From contig NC_134415.1 in assembly GCF_030867145.1 (NCBI RefSeq), positions 7,356,417 through 7,420,416 of the forward strand: a DNA stretch of 64,000 nucleotides. Reading direction: 5' to 3'. A program made the translations under genes and the position numbers. The notes under the pieces were generated by a model that saw only the letters and a program-made list of their open reading frames with translations, was not told where the DNA came from and did no database searches. This document shows positions 46,914 through 58,900 of this stretch, piece by piece (within the stretch, counting starts at the first letter, position 1; every line of letters begins with the position of its first letter). The stretch comes from Opisthocomus hoazin. Its lineage: Eukaryota; Chordata; Aves; Opisthocomiformes; Opisthocomidae.

Positions 46914-47971
46914 TTGTAAGAGATAATTTATATAAATTATTGTAAAATTTCATAAACAAATGGTCTCAATAAGTAACTCCATATGGAGTGTGATTTCCTT
47001 ATTCTCTGCAGTTTTCTATTTTATATTAAGAGTTCTTACATTTATATAATATGTAAATACAGCTTATTTTAGGAATGTTCAATACAAATGTGTAATTCAC
47101 GGTGTGCTTAATGTCTGACGGCTTTTTGAGGGAATAGTGGGTTGAGTGGCCTGTATTGCTTAGAAATTATGCTGTTGGTTTACAAGAGTTGCTGACCCTC
47201 AGAAGTAAAGCCAAAAGCTTTTGAAGCTTTGTAAAAGTTTGCGTAGAATTTCTATAACAAGCCAAAATTTAAAACAAACTACTTCCAGTTTTATAAATGA
47301 TGTTGGACCTTCTGGCACAAAGAACTGGGCTGACGATACAACCTGGTCATTCCTCACATTCACGGTTAAGTTGTACTAGGCTGAAGTCAGACCGTAAACA
47401 GTTGTCTTTGTGGCTGTGCAATATTTCTTTGTATTTGTCTTAAACTTTGGGAAAGCTGCTCCTTAGTTCATAAAACTCGATCACACCTCAGACGTTTCAC
47501 TATTTTTTACAGTTTGTTGTCAGCAAAAATGAAGCGTAGAGAGGGTGTGATGCTTAGAATAAGATCTCAAATTTAAAGGGATATTACCCACATACTTTGA
47601 AATTTGAGCCAAAATGATTGCCATAAGGTTACTAGGAATGCTACTCTAGTTGAAGTAGTTCTTGTCTGCAATACTGGAAGGCTGCATATCACAGCACTGA
47701 AAACCTGATGGTAAAGCTCACGCAGTAGTCTGAACAAGGTACAAAAGTGTACAGAAATCTTAGTTACAAACCATATTTTTGAGTAATAATTTCTTTAATA
47801 ATCTTGGGTTATGGAGTAAATGTCCTTATAAAGCTTCAATCTGTCAAAATAAATTCAAAAAATCTATTCTTTTAACAGTGGACATGGAAGTATTGTTCTG
47901 ATGTGCAGTCTTTTAGACTATGGATTATTTTTATGTATGTTAATTTATGTATGGATGCAGCTTTGAAGACT

Positions 47972-48746
47972 ACAGAATGGTGGAACCTGACAGCTAGGGA
48001 AGGAGCACTGATGGACTTGTTGTTTGTGAGCAGAGAAGGACTTGTGGGTGATATGATGGTTGGAAGCCGTCTTGGGCATAGTGATCGTGAAATGATGGAG
48101 TTTTCAATTCTTGGAGAAGTTAGGAGGGGTGTCAGCAGAACTGCTACAGTGGACTTCTGGAGGGCGGACTTTGACCTGTTTAGGACACTGGTTGAGAGAG
48201 TCCCTTGGGAGGCAGTCCTGCAGGGCAAAGGGGTCCAGGAAGGCTGGACATTCTTCAAGAAGGAAGTCTGAAAGGCACAGGAGCAGGCTGTCCCCATGTG
48301 CCGAAAGATGAGCTGGCAGGGAAGCAGTGGCCTGGCTGAACAGCGAGCTTTGTCTGGAACTCAGGAAAAAAAAGGAGAGTTTATGACCTTTGGAAGAAGG
48401 GGTAGGCCACTCAGGAGGACTACAAGGATGGCATGAGGTTATGCAGGGAGCAAATTAGAAGCGCCAAAGCCCAATTAGAACTTAATCTGGCTACTGCTGT
48501 AAAAGACAATCAAAAATATTTCTATAAACGCATTAGCAACAGAAGGAGGGCTGAGGATCCGTTAGGGGATGCGGGGAGAAACATAGTGACAAAGGATGAG
48601 GAAAAGGCTGAGGTACTTAATGCCTTCTGTGCCTCAGGAGTACCCAGCACCCTGAGCTGCAAGACAGGGAGCAGAATGAAGCCCCCGTAATCCAAGTGGA
48701 AATGGTTACCTACATCACTTAGACTCACACAAGTCTATGGCCCCCG
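47972..48746 (+). mobile_element. CR1 LINE endonuclease/RT fragment, unit 2
   Basis: Same fragment as in unit 1 (TAREGALMDLLFVSREGL; VTKDEEKAEVLNAF), ending at the same LTR junction. Confidence 0.93.
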
Positions 48747-49426
48747 GATGCACATACCAAGATGCCCGCTCCGAAGGCGAGTCACACGGCTGAGTCCCGC
48801 TTCTGACGACACAACGTTCCATGCCAAGAGCCAATCAATACACAATAATTGACTTAGTCCCACCTTGCAAAAAGATTTCCAAACATATAAAAATTGGCCC
48901 TTGAAAACTCTCTTTGGGAGGAGGAGCCAAGCGAGAACTTCACCTGATGGACGGGTCGACAGGCTTGAACCTATCTTCCCCCCCCAAGAAAGGATGCCTT
49001 TTTGCTAAGAGTCGCTCCTCTGACTTTGTCAGACATAGCCCCGGGAACACATTGTTAACTAAAGCGCTAAACTATTACTTTGAGCTCAACTTTTGTAGAC
49101 AGTGCATTTATCAACAGCAATTCCGAATCTGTGATAACTATCGCTTGAATAAATCACCTATTGTTTCAACTTTGCAAAACTGTTTCAGTGAAAGTCCTTG
49201 GAGGGGCTCTGGCAGGCAAGTTGAATCTGAGAAGTGGCTGCACACTTAACCATTTAGACATAAACCGTTGACCAAGTCTGGGACTAGAAGTTGATCCAGC
49301 CGCACCTAGACTCTCCTCTGAGAGAGAGTTTAGAAAGCAAGGGGGTCTCCTCTGAACCTCGTGACTCAACGGGAGCGCTCTCCTTTTGCCACTTCTCAGA
49401 CTCCCCTTACCCCCTTTAACGCGACA
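48737..49426 (+). mobile_element. 5'-truncated LTR, unit 2 (plus orientation)
   Basis: Same truncated LTR as in unit 1 with identical boundaries and the 173-bp inverted-terminus segment, so it was in the founding unit. Confidence 0.88.
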
Positions 49427-49899
49427 GGGTGCCACAATCAAAACTACCAAATGGCAAATGCCGTAAAAAAGAATAACGTCACAAACAGTATGATACATGG
49501 TCGTTTTAATGTCTCTATTATTCTTCTGTTTGATGTACACTGGCAGCCTCATAGCTTTCTTAACAGCTGCTCCGCACTGAACATACAGTTTCACTGAGAT
49601 ACTCTACAGACACTAATACACAAAGATGGTTCCCAGGTAAAAGTTGTCATTCTTAAACCAGCTATTTGTATGACACATGTTTATCCAGTGCTAATGGCTG
49701 TATTGTTGCTGAAATTATGTTTCCCAACACTGCTATATAGCCAGGGAGGAGAGGCTGTATAATATTTCTGGGTGAGGAGACACTCATATACAATTCAGAT
49801 TTCCACTTCTGTAAGTATTTAGGAGTTTGTGTCAATGGGATGTCCAAAAGAGAAAGGGCACATTTTATACAAACACGTCTTTCATATTTCTTTTCATAG

Positions 49900-50097
49900 A
49901 GAGCTAAAGTTTTGGCCACGTCTGCTTCTGCCTTTTCTGGCTTTACACCGAAGTCTATTCTGAAATCCAGCCTTCGCACCGCACGCCCAGCAAGTCCCTG
50001 TGTATCTCCAGGACAATCAGTTACTCCCCCTCTACGAGCAAAGGAACCTAAACTAACTTTCGTGGAAAAGAACTCGAATGCAAAATGGACTATTGGG
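49900..50097 (+). CDS. AHCTF1: Unit 3 exon A
   Basis: As unit 2, with G for R in CVSPGQSVTPP and T for P in EPKLTFVEK. Confidence 0.85.
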
Positions 50098-50291
50098 GTA
50101 AGCTGGGCTGCAGTCGGTGATTTTTGTATAAATTTGTAAAATCCATGTAAAGGCCCTATAGACTGCGACCTGCTTTAAGTTTTTTTTTTTTTTTTAAAGT
50201 TTGTAAACAGCAGTGTCACTGAATTTGTCACTTTGCCACTTAATCTTCTTGGAATTAGTTCACTTTCTGATTTACGCTTTTCATTCATCAG

Positions 50292-50439
50292 AATGATCGT
50301 GATCCTCGCTTGAGAGAGAGAGCAGTTGCCAGACATTCCCTGTCACACCAGTACGGCAAGAGCCTTCCCAGAGTTCAAAGGAAGCTGGCTGTAGAGAGAG
50401 CCAAGCCTTATCGTTTGCCTTCATCGGCCTTAACAGAAG
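50292..50439 (+). CDS. AHCTF1: Unit 3 exon B
   Basis: Same translation as unit 2 exon B (PRVQR). Confidence 0.88.
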
Positions 50440-50525
50440 GTAATTTTTAAGGGGGGGACCATGATGGGCAACTAACCATCACTTGGATGACCCCAGGCTG
50501 ATATATTTTCCCTCTTGCTTCACAG

Positions 50526-50676
50526 TCGTACGACCAAAGTCATTATCAACCATAACAAAGCAAGCCAATGCAGAACTTGTGCGTAAAAGAGCAACTTTGA
50601 TCAGCAGTGTGTTGTCCAAAATCAGAGAAGTACAGGTAGCAAATGAGCAGAAGACCAGTTTCTAACCATATGACAG
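50526..50676 (+). pseudogene. AHCTF1: Unit 3 exon C
   Basis: VVRPKSLSTITKQANAELVR...KTSF with TAA at 50663-50665; the stop is common to all three units. Confidence 0.85.
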
Positions 50677-51661
50677 GTGAGCAGCCTTTTAACAAAGTTC
50701 ATTCTTGAGCTGCCGGTCCTCGTCTCGGACGGGGTTTGCTATTTCACACATAGATACCCTGGTTAAAGCTGTCTCCCTGTGCAGGAAAGGTGCGTGTTTT
50801 GCTGGCTGAGAACAAGCGGCGGATCCAGAGCACGCAGGCAACGGGGGAGTCCTGACTGGAGGAAGACTGGAAGCAGTGGGAGAACCAGCACGGTGCTGTG
50901 GCTCGGGAGAGTTTCCCGGTAATGGGCATCTTGGCCACATACTGAAACCTCTGGTCTTCTGTGTCTGGTGTTTTCCGCTTCTTGTCATCTTTCAGATTTG
51001 TTGCTCATGCACTTCCCTGCCAGCAATGCACCGACGAGACCCTCCAGGGGCTTATAAGCTTGGGTAAAGCGGCAATAACGTAGCCCTTGGTTAAGGGTCC
51101 ACAGCGTCATATCCAGTCTCTCATCAGTTCAGCTAACAGAATGTTCCATCTCTGCTTCTAACGACATGATCGTTTCTTGGTTTCATTTTCTAATTCTGAG
51201 AACTTGTGGCTGAAAGAAAAAATGGCAGTGAATGCACCGAGCCGTGTCAAAGCAGCTCAGACTGTGTTGTTTCAAAGTCTTGGACAGGGAGAACCAAAGA
51301 TCAACCCTTTAAAACCAGTCATGAGAGAAACACCCTAGAACTTGGTCCAGCTGTGTTCTTTGTTCTCTGTTTTGAAAAAATTAACACTGCTTGTACCTTT
51401 GGGTGTGTTTCTGAAAGCAACCAATGTCAAAGTGACTGATTTAGCCAGGCAGAAGCATTTCAGCAGGCGGCTGTGGTGTGCCAGAGCCAAGGAGCGCACG
51501 ACGAGCTGCTCTGGGAAAGCAGGGGTCTGATGGTGACCTGATATACAGCAATAAATCAGTCAAGGCACAGCTTCGCAGAGAGGCCGTACGCTGCTTCCCT
51601 CCCCGTTGCTCTTCAAGAACCATTTCTTTGCTTCAACACGGGTAACCGCCCAACGGGGGAG

Positions 51662-51669
51662 GCGGGAAA
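51662..51669. promoter_or_regulatory. E2F-like site in candidate promoter, unit 3
   Basis: GCGGGAAA, conserved in all units. Confidence 0.2.
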
Positions 51670-52440
51670 TTCGCTGTCTGCATGGAGCGGCGATTGCGGG
51701 ACGAGGACTGGGTGTAATGGGGAGAGCACAGCTTTACAGGAATGCAGGGCGTGTTGAGGGCTTCTCTTCAGTTTGGCGTGAAGCACGCATCACGCAGCAA
51801 AGCTGCTGACTAAACAGAAGTGCTGGATTTCTTCCTGCATAAACCATGACCCCAGGTCTGGAGCTTCTGCCAGCAGCAAGAAGTATGGTGCCAGCCTTTC
51901 GGGTCCAATATCTGCTTCCTGGACACATTTGGACAGGTTATGGGCAATTCTGGGCTTAATTCTGCCGGGAATGCTGAACGCTGTTTGGGGTGTATGGCTA
52001 AACGTGGTCGTTCAGGTGCCTTCTTTGGCCCGTCAGCGTGGGTGATCCTATCGGTCTCGGCTGGCAGCTGGCACACGCGTTCGGGCACACAACACGGTGT
52101 CCTGTTGTGCTCCTCATTCACTTGCTGCGTCAACTGCTTCTCCTGCATTGGTTTGCCTGGGGCCTGCTTTTCTGAGACAGTGAAACGAACTGAGCCAGGC
52201 TTCTGTTAGTTCCATGTCTTCCACCTCGAGAGCTGTTGGATACAGTTTTAGAGAACTAATGGTGACAAGGCTTTGCTGCTGTGGCATTGTTTTGCTTGTG
52301 TGGTGGAGAGAATACTTCAGTGGGTCGGAGAGAGTCACGAAACACCTGGGCGTGTTGCCCGTGCTGCAAATGTTTTTGCAGTTCCACTTGTCAGCTTGCT
52401 GTTTGTAAAAGTCTGTGTCGGAAGGAGACAGTCCCAAGCC

Positions 52441-52519
52441 GCCTGGACGTGGTCTAGGCGTGCTCTAGGTGCCCCTGCTTGAGCAGGGGGGCTGGGCCAG
52501 ATGACCTCCAGCGTTCTGG
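52441..52519 (+). mobile_element. CR1 LINE 3' fragment, unit 3
   Basis: Copy of the unit 1 fragment. Confidence 0.8.
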
Positions 52520-52774
52520 AAGGCTCTCTCTGCCGTGTGATTGGTGGGGCTGGTGTCCCGCGGCAACGCTTTGTTACCTCCGGTCTCCCTCTGCGAGGAA
52601 GGCTGCGTGTGTGCGCTGCTCTGAGACCCTTCGCACCTGCGTCTGTCCCAGTGCCATCTTTTAAGGAAAAGCTGTGTAGGAGGTTATTGACTGCACACTG
52701 ATGAAACTTCTGTCAATGTCAAAAACCTTTATGGCTGCTGTGAGCCCATTTTTGTGTTTTTTCTTTCTTTACAG

Positions 52775-52901
52775 TGAAGAATGCAAGGCCTAACAGATCG
52801 GGTAACCCGCAGCCTGCTGCAGTTTCCAGAGGCGACTGTTCAGGCCCTTGGGGACGATGAGAACACCCCACGTTCTGTGCTGCGTGGGAATCTTTTTAGA
52901 G
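52775..52901 (+). CDS. AHCTF1: Unit 3 exon 2 (start codon 52781)
   Basis: [20 protein letters not shown] then [11 protein letters not shown] replaces the conserved K of RGK. Confidence 0.92.
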
Positions 52902-55900
52902 GTGAGTGTTTTCCCATAAACTTGGTCTTGGTATGAAGTTGTCATTGCCTGGAGGTTACCTGCAGCATCGGGTCGTAGTATCAGCTGTGTCAGGTTGGTG
53001 CAGTTAAGGTGACTCCCCAGGTTTAGAGAGAGCAGAAATGGTGTTTTATCGATTATAAATGCCAATATTAAAACTTGAGTATAGTTAAATTTTGAAATTA
53101 CAAGCACCTGCACCAGTCTTGTGCTATTCAAAGAATTTCCGTGAACACGCAGAGTCAGTAAGCCCTCCTCAATTTCTGATGAAATAAAAGGCAGTTTTCG
53201 CAAAAGTACGAGTGTTGTTTGGGGCCGTTTTCATTTGCACCGGCTCAAGCTCTGTGACCATGATAGCATCGCAGGCAGAAATCGTTCTACGGCAATGTTC
53301 CAGAGGCAAACCCCTTTGCTCTTTCTTTTCTGGTCTGAATAGAAACAGGAGGAAGGGGACAAGGCTGTTGAGCGCTGCAGCCATATTTCCGAAGTATTTA
53401 CTAGGGTGCTGATGAGTACGCAGTGCGAGCTGCTGACAGTGGCTAAGCAGATGAGGTAGTTGCCTTTCTAGGCTATCTGAAAGTGGAGCTGGGTGCTTGT
53501 CTGGATGTCTTGGCTTCTTTTAAGACCAGGTAGAATCTGTCTACCTGGCTGGAAATGCAGGACTTGAGTTAATACTTCCTTTGAGCTTGAAGGAGTTGAG
53601 CACAACGGAATGTGTAAACATCCCGTGTAGAAGTGTAAATTTCCGAACACAGTGCCCATTCTAAGGTCTGAAGCCCAAATCCCTGCCAAAGCAGGCATGC
53701 GTTGTCGCATTAAAGGGGGGGGGTGTAACGAGAGTCTGATATTCAACTTGCCTGCCAGAGCCCTTCCAAGGACTTTCACTGAAACAGTTTTGCAAAGTTG
53801 AAACAATAGGTAATTTATTCAAGCGACAGTTATCACAGATTCGGAATTGCCGTTCATAAATTCACTGTCTACAAAAGTTGAGCTCAAAGTAATAGTTTAG
53901 CGCTTTAGTTAACAATGTGTTCCCGGGGCTATGTCTGACAAAGTCAGATGAGCGACTCTTACCAAAAAGGCGTCCCTTCTTGGGGGGGGAAGAGAGGTTC
54001 AGGCCCGTCGACCCGTCCGTCAGGTGAAGTTCTCGCTTGGCTCCTGCTCCCAAAGAGAGTTTTCAAGTGCCAATTTTTATATGTTTGGAAATCTTTTTGC
54101 GAGGTGGGACTAAGTCAATTATTGTGTATCGATTGGCTCTTGGCATGGAATGTCGTGTTGTCAGAAGCGGGACTCAGCAGTGTGACACGCCTTCGGAGCG
54201 GGCATCTTGATATGTGTATTCGGGGGCCATCTGTGCTTTGTCCAAAGCAATCTCTGGCTGCGCAGCCTCCGCGGCGCCCCACAGATCACTGAGTTTACAG
54301 TGATGGGCTATTCCCCCTTACTTTTGTCTGGTAATATAAGCACCAGTTATTTACTTCTTTTGTTAGCTCTTCGGCTCTTGACAACCTCAGTCCGTTTGTC
54401 TTTTGTCTTGCATTCGACAAGTCCATCAAGGCCATCGATTACATGCGTCAAGTACAATTAATAAACTAGAAATGAATTGGCTTAGAGTTGTTCTACTGGA
54501 AGTACACTGCAAGGCTTGTATTCCCATACGCATCTAGATGACTTCTAGCAAAACTAGAAACAAAACAAAGCTGCAGATGGTAGAAAGAGTTTAGATCAAT
54601 GTATTGTCATCTTTATCCCAGACAGTCAAGTGGAAAATAATAAGGTTGTTGATTTTAAGATGTATGGCTTGAGAATTTCAATGGGTGATTTGAAAGAACT
54701 GACCGGGATTCGGTAAGGCGGTACTTTTATTGAAGGAAAGGGACAGTGACTGTGGTTTTTTCAGTTGTTTCCAATCTTCCGTTGGAAATGTGCTTTAGTC
54801 AGCTTCCGTTTCTCTTACAGGGAGAAATGGGCTAGCATGGCTGGCACGTGGTCCTCATCTTGAGGTAGTGAACCCTGTGACAGGAGAGCGGCTCTCTGCA
54901 TACCGTTTCAGGGGGGCGAAGAAGCAGCCTCCCACTGTTCGTGCGGTAAAGGAGTTTTCCTGGCAGAAGAGAACTGGACTGCTGATTGGGCTGGAAGAAG
55001 CAGAGGGAAGTGTTCTCTGTCTGTACGACCTTGGAATATCACGAGTGGTTAAAGCAGTTGTTCTTCCGGGAAAGGTACGTACTTTTTCATCAGTTTTATG
55101 AGGGAGATTTTCTATACCACAGAGAAGTGGTTCAGGAGAAACTATGAAGAAGCCTTGGTGGGACAACTCGGTAGTTGTGTGCTGAAGGTTATGAATTCTG
55201 GAATAAAGCCAAAGCTTGTCTGATCTTTTGCTCCTATGCCCTGACTGCTCCTGATTCCAAGCATATTTGGTCTGTTGCTTTCTTTTTTGCTACTGGAGAA
55301 GTTAGATCAGCAGAGACAGAGCACAGGTATTGCTGGCTGGACTGTTAACTTCGAAACTGTGAGTGGGAGTAAGCGCAAGAAAAACCAAGCCAACAAAACT
55401 TGCACTTAGCCACTGTCCATATGATCTGAATTTGTCCTCTAACTCTTACTTCCAAAGTAGACAGAACATCATACATATTTTTAATCTGCCCAACTGTTTC
55501 TCTGATTTTCACACGGATTGTTTTTTCAAGTCAAATGCAGATCTGTTCTTCACATCACTTTCTGCACTGTTTGTCATGACTGTTTTAAAGGCTTTAATCA
55601 GCACCTGAATTTAGGGACTGTTTTCCATGTGGGTGTGTGTTCTGTGGACAACGAAGTGGTACAGGTTAACGCTAACTTCGAGTACCTCTGGGCCAAGGTG
55701 TCAAGCCATTAGTCTATTAATACAGGGTATTTCTAGTGACTGTACGACTGCCTTTCGGTCCAAATGTGTTTGAAAGTCCTTGGAGTAGCACAGAAGATTG
55801 GAAATTGAATTGGATTTCTAGGAAATCTGAAACAAAGACAAGTCGTCTGAGTTACCATAGGTCTTTCTAAAGATTCGAATGCTTGTGAGCAAGAGGAAAG

Positions 55901-58900
55901 GTCAATTGTGTGGCAGACTGCCAGGGAGTGTAGCCATAGCAAGTGCTGGATCTGGGAGAGGAGAAACCTTTGGGGCTGAGGACTTTGGTTATTTTTGCCT
56001 ACCTGTGGGGGCAAAAGAAGTGTATATAAAACCATGCACTACCTTGTGATGCTCACTTCTTTCTTTTCTTTTCATGTACAACTTTGTTGGTGGTTATAAC
56101 TCCCTGTTTCTGTTGTGTTGCATTTTGTAAGCAGGCGAAAGGATAGCCCGTGTTCTTTTGTTGTATGGCTTTAGTGCAGGAGTCTTCAGGTGCTTGTCTC
56201 TCTGCTCTAGCAGTCAGTGTTGTCCTGGGATGTGTTGCAGGTGCTGGCAGGTCTGCCTTTGCTTTGTCGTAAAGCCGCATGCAGAGCGCTTTGCGTGTTC
56301 AAGAGCGGTGTGCACGTCTCCCTTAGCTGGAGCTGGCTTTTCCCCTAACAAGCTGCTGTTCTCTTTGCCATTGCTTTAGGCTGGCTTTTTAAATTTTGGT
56401 TCACATTCCTAGACGTGCTGGTGTGCATTTAAAACTGCTTCTACTTTATCGGGTGGTTATTTTCATTCTAAGTGAGGACTAGTGTACGGTTTACCAAGCT
56501 GCTGTCTCCCGTCAACACTTTCCAGAAGTGTTTCATTCGCATGGAAGTGGTGCGTCTGCCGTGCAACTCAGCCGCTGCCTCGCCTGACGTACAGCCACGA
56601 TTCATCCTAAGAGCTATTTGGCAAAGAAGGCATAGACAGTACCGCAGAGCTGATGGGCTGTGAGCAGTGGGAGAACTCGATTTACTTTTATCCTTCAGTC
56701 CCTTCAACATGATCGAGTTTCTTGCATATGACTAATTTTTTCTGTTTTCTTGGAGTTTGTTATTTCTAAACAGGTGATGGACGTTGGTAGGCCGTAATAC
56801 TAGAATGCAGCATTGAAGTTGAAGTTAATTCAGTGAAATAACCACAGGAAATCTAGTAAATGGAAGGCAGCAACAGATTTTTGTACAGGCCTCCCGCCCC
56901 CCGCCCCCCTCTTTTTGATGTGATTGGGAAACAATGCTCTTTTTGAAGTCTTATGATCCTGTGTTTACTTTCTTGTTTGTGACGTGCTAATTCTGCCTTC
57001 ACCTTGGAGTGATTTCTATTTAGCTTGTCAAAGAGCTTCACTGTTAACTTGTAGTTTTCCTGTAGGTAACTGCTATAGAACCCATCACTAGTCACGGAGG
57101 ACCCAGGGTGAGCTCTCAGCACCTTCACCAGAGCCTGCAATGGCTCTCTGGAGTGGCAGCAGTGGCTACAGATGTTGGTCATCTGCTTCTGGTTGACCTT
57201 TGTTTGGATGATTTCTATTACAAACAGAATGAGCTAGAAGCATTGGGTAAGCTTGCAGTTTTCAAACTTGCGTTTAACAGTAAGACAAGGTGTGTCTTTG
57301 CAATAAACAATATGCATCCCACTTTGAAGGCAGGAGCGTGCAGCCATTCGCGACTACTCGTTACAGACGGTGGGCTGTCATCGTGCAGTCCTGAACCGAC
57401 GAAAACGGGAGTGGCTGAACACTCCTTCTAATGCCGTAAGCGCCTCCCTGCTGCCAAGATCCCTCCGTCACGACGATTCTTGCCAGTGAGGTGTAGAAGT
57501 TTTACCGTGTGTGTCAGTGCAGCTGCCTGATAGGCGGTTGTGTCAGAGGTGCCCTATTTCTCAGGAAAGTTCTGCTGCTTCTGTTAATTGAGTTGGGGCA
57601 AATTTTAGGCTTGTTTTTTAAAATAGATCTGACTTCTCAAAAATCGTGCCTTTGGACGAATAACTTCAAATAGCTTCATCAGGAGGCCCAAACTCCTGAT
57701 TTACAGAGTCCAAGAAGAATTTGCTATGAAGGTTAGACTTTTACCTGGTTTTGAAATAGGAGTGAGAATACCTGTCCGATCGGAGAGTTCTTCTGCTCTT
57801 TGAAGAGGTCCAAAATGGAAGTGGCAAAGAAGTGTTGCATCAGTGGGTATTTTGCCTGGGATGGTAGAATGAGATTCTACGTGTTGTCATGTCAGTGTTT
57901 AGCATGCAATGTAAATGGCATAACACATTCCTTTGTTGTGTGGTTCTGTGTGCATAGATCTAGAAGTTTTCACTAGAATTCCTGCTGAAGTTCCACAGAG
58001 AAGAGCAGCTGTGACCGGAGAAGGGAGACATCTCTCTTTCCAACTACAAAATCCTTCAGGATCAGCAATATCAACCCTGCACTACATCAGCAGAAGCAAT
58101 CAGCTCGTTGTGGGTTTTTCAGATGGCTACCTGTCCCTATGGAACATGAAAACATTGAAGAGGGAGTAAGTAGGCCTTTACACTTGGCCATGCCTGGAGG
58201 TGCAGAGGTCTGTTTGTAGCTGTTGTAAATTTGTTTGGAAGATATGTTGCATTTTAAATTCAATATTTATGTACGCTACAAGAATAGCAAGAACCTTTTT
58301 GCTTGGCAACTGAAGGGATCAGTTATGTTGCATATCCTCAGGCAGAGGAGGACATAAATCCAGGTTATTGTGTTAGATAGGCAGTAATTTCCTCACCTCT
58401 TGACTGTTGCCTAAAATGTAGTAGCTACCTTGACTCACTTGTTTGAGATGGAAGTCTGACTGTCTGTTCGTTGAGGATACGCATGTAAGGTGCTGTTTTC
58501 TCAGGAGATGCTTCGACAATTCTACAAACAGTAGGGTCACCTTTTCTATTTTTTCTCCTTTTTTTTTTTCTTAACTCTGTAGGCACCACTCTCAGTTTGA
58601 AGGAGGAAGGATTCCTGTCTATGCTGTCACGTTTCAAGAGCCTGAGAACGATCCTCGCAATCGTTGCTACTTGTGGGCTGTTCAGTCTACACAAGAAAGG
58701 TGAATACAAACTTACTATGAGTCACTGTTGTGGTTTTTTTTAGATGTTTCTTCACATACAGATGATACATGTGCGTTTGTTTTGTTTCTTTAGTTGTGCA
58801 GGAGATTCTCTCGGGTATGTAATGTGTTACGATGCAATGTTTACAGGATTGACCAGACATGAAGGGTGAGCTGATAGTTTGTGCCTTGTGGAAGAAGGCA

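Larger units (their letters stand above)
24938..49819 (+). repeat. Tandem array unit 2 (ELYS-derived)
   Basis: Complete 24,882-bp copy, the cleanest measure of the repeat period. It has every exon and mobile-element fragment of unit 1 in the same order and orientation. It lacks the 52-bp duplication of unit 1 and the solo LTR of unit 3. Introns not described separately below hold the same material as their unit 1 counterparts. Confidence 0.97.
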
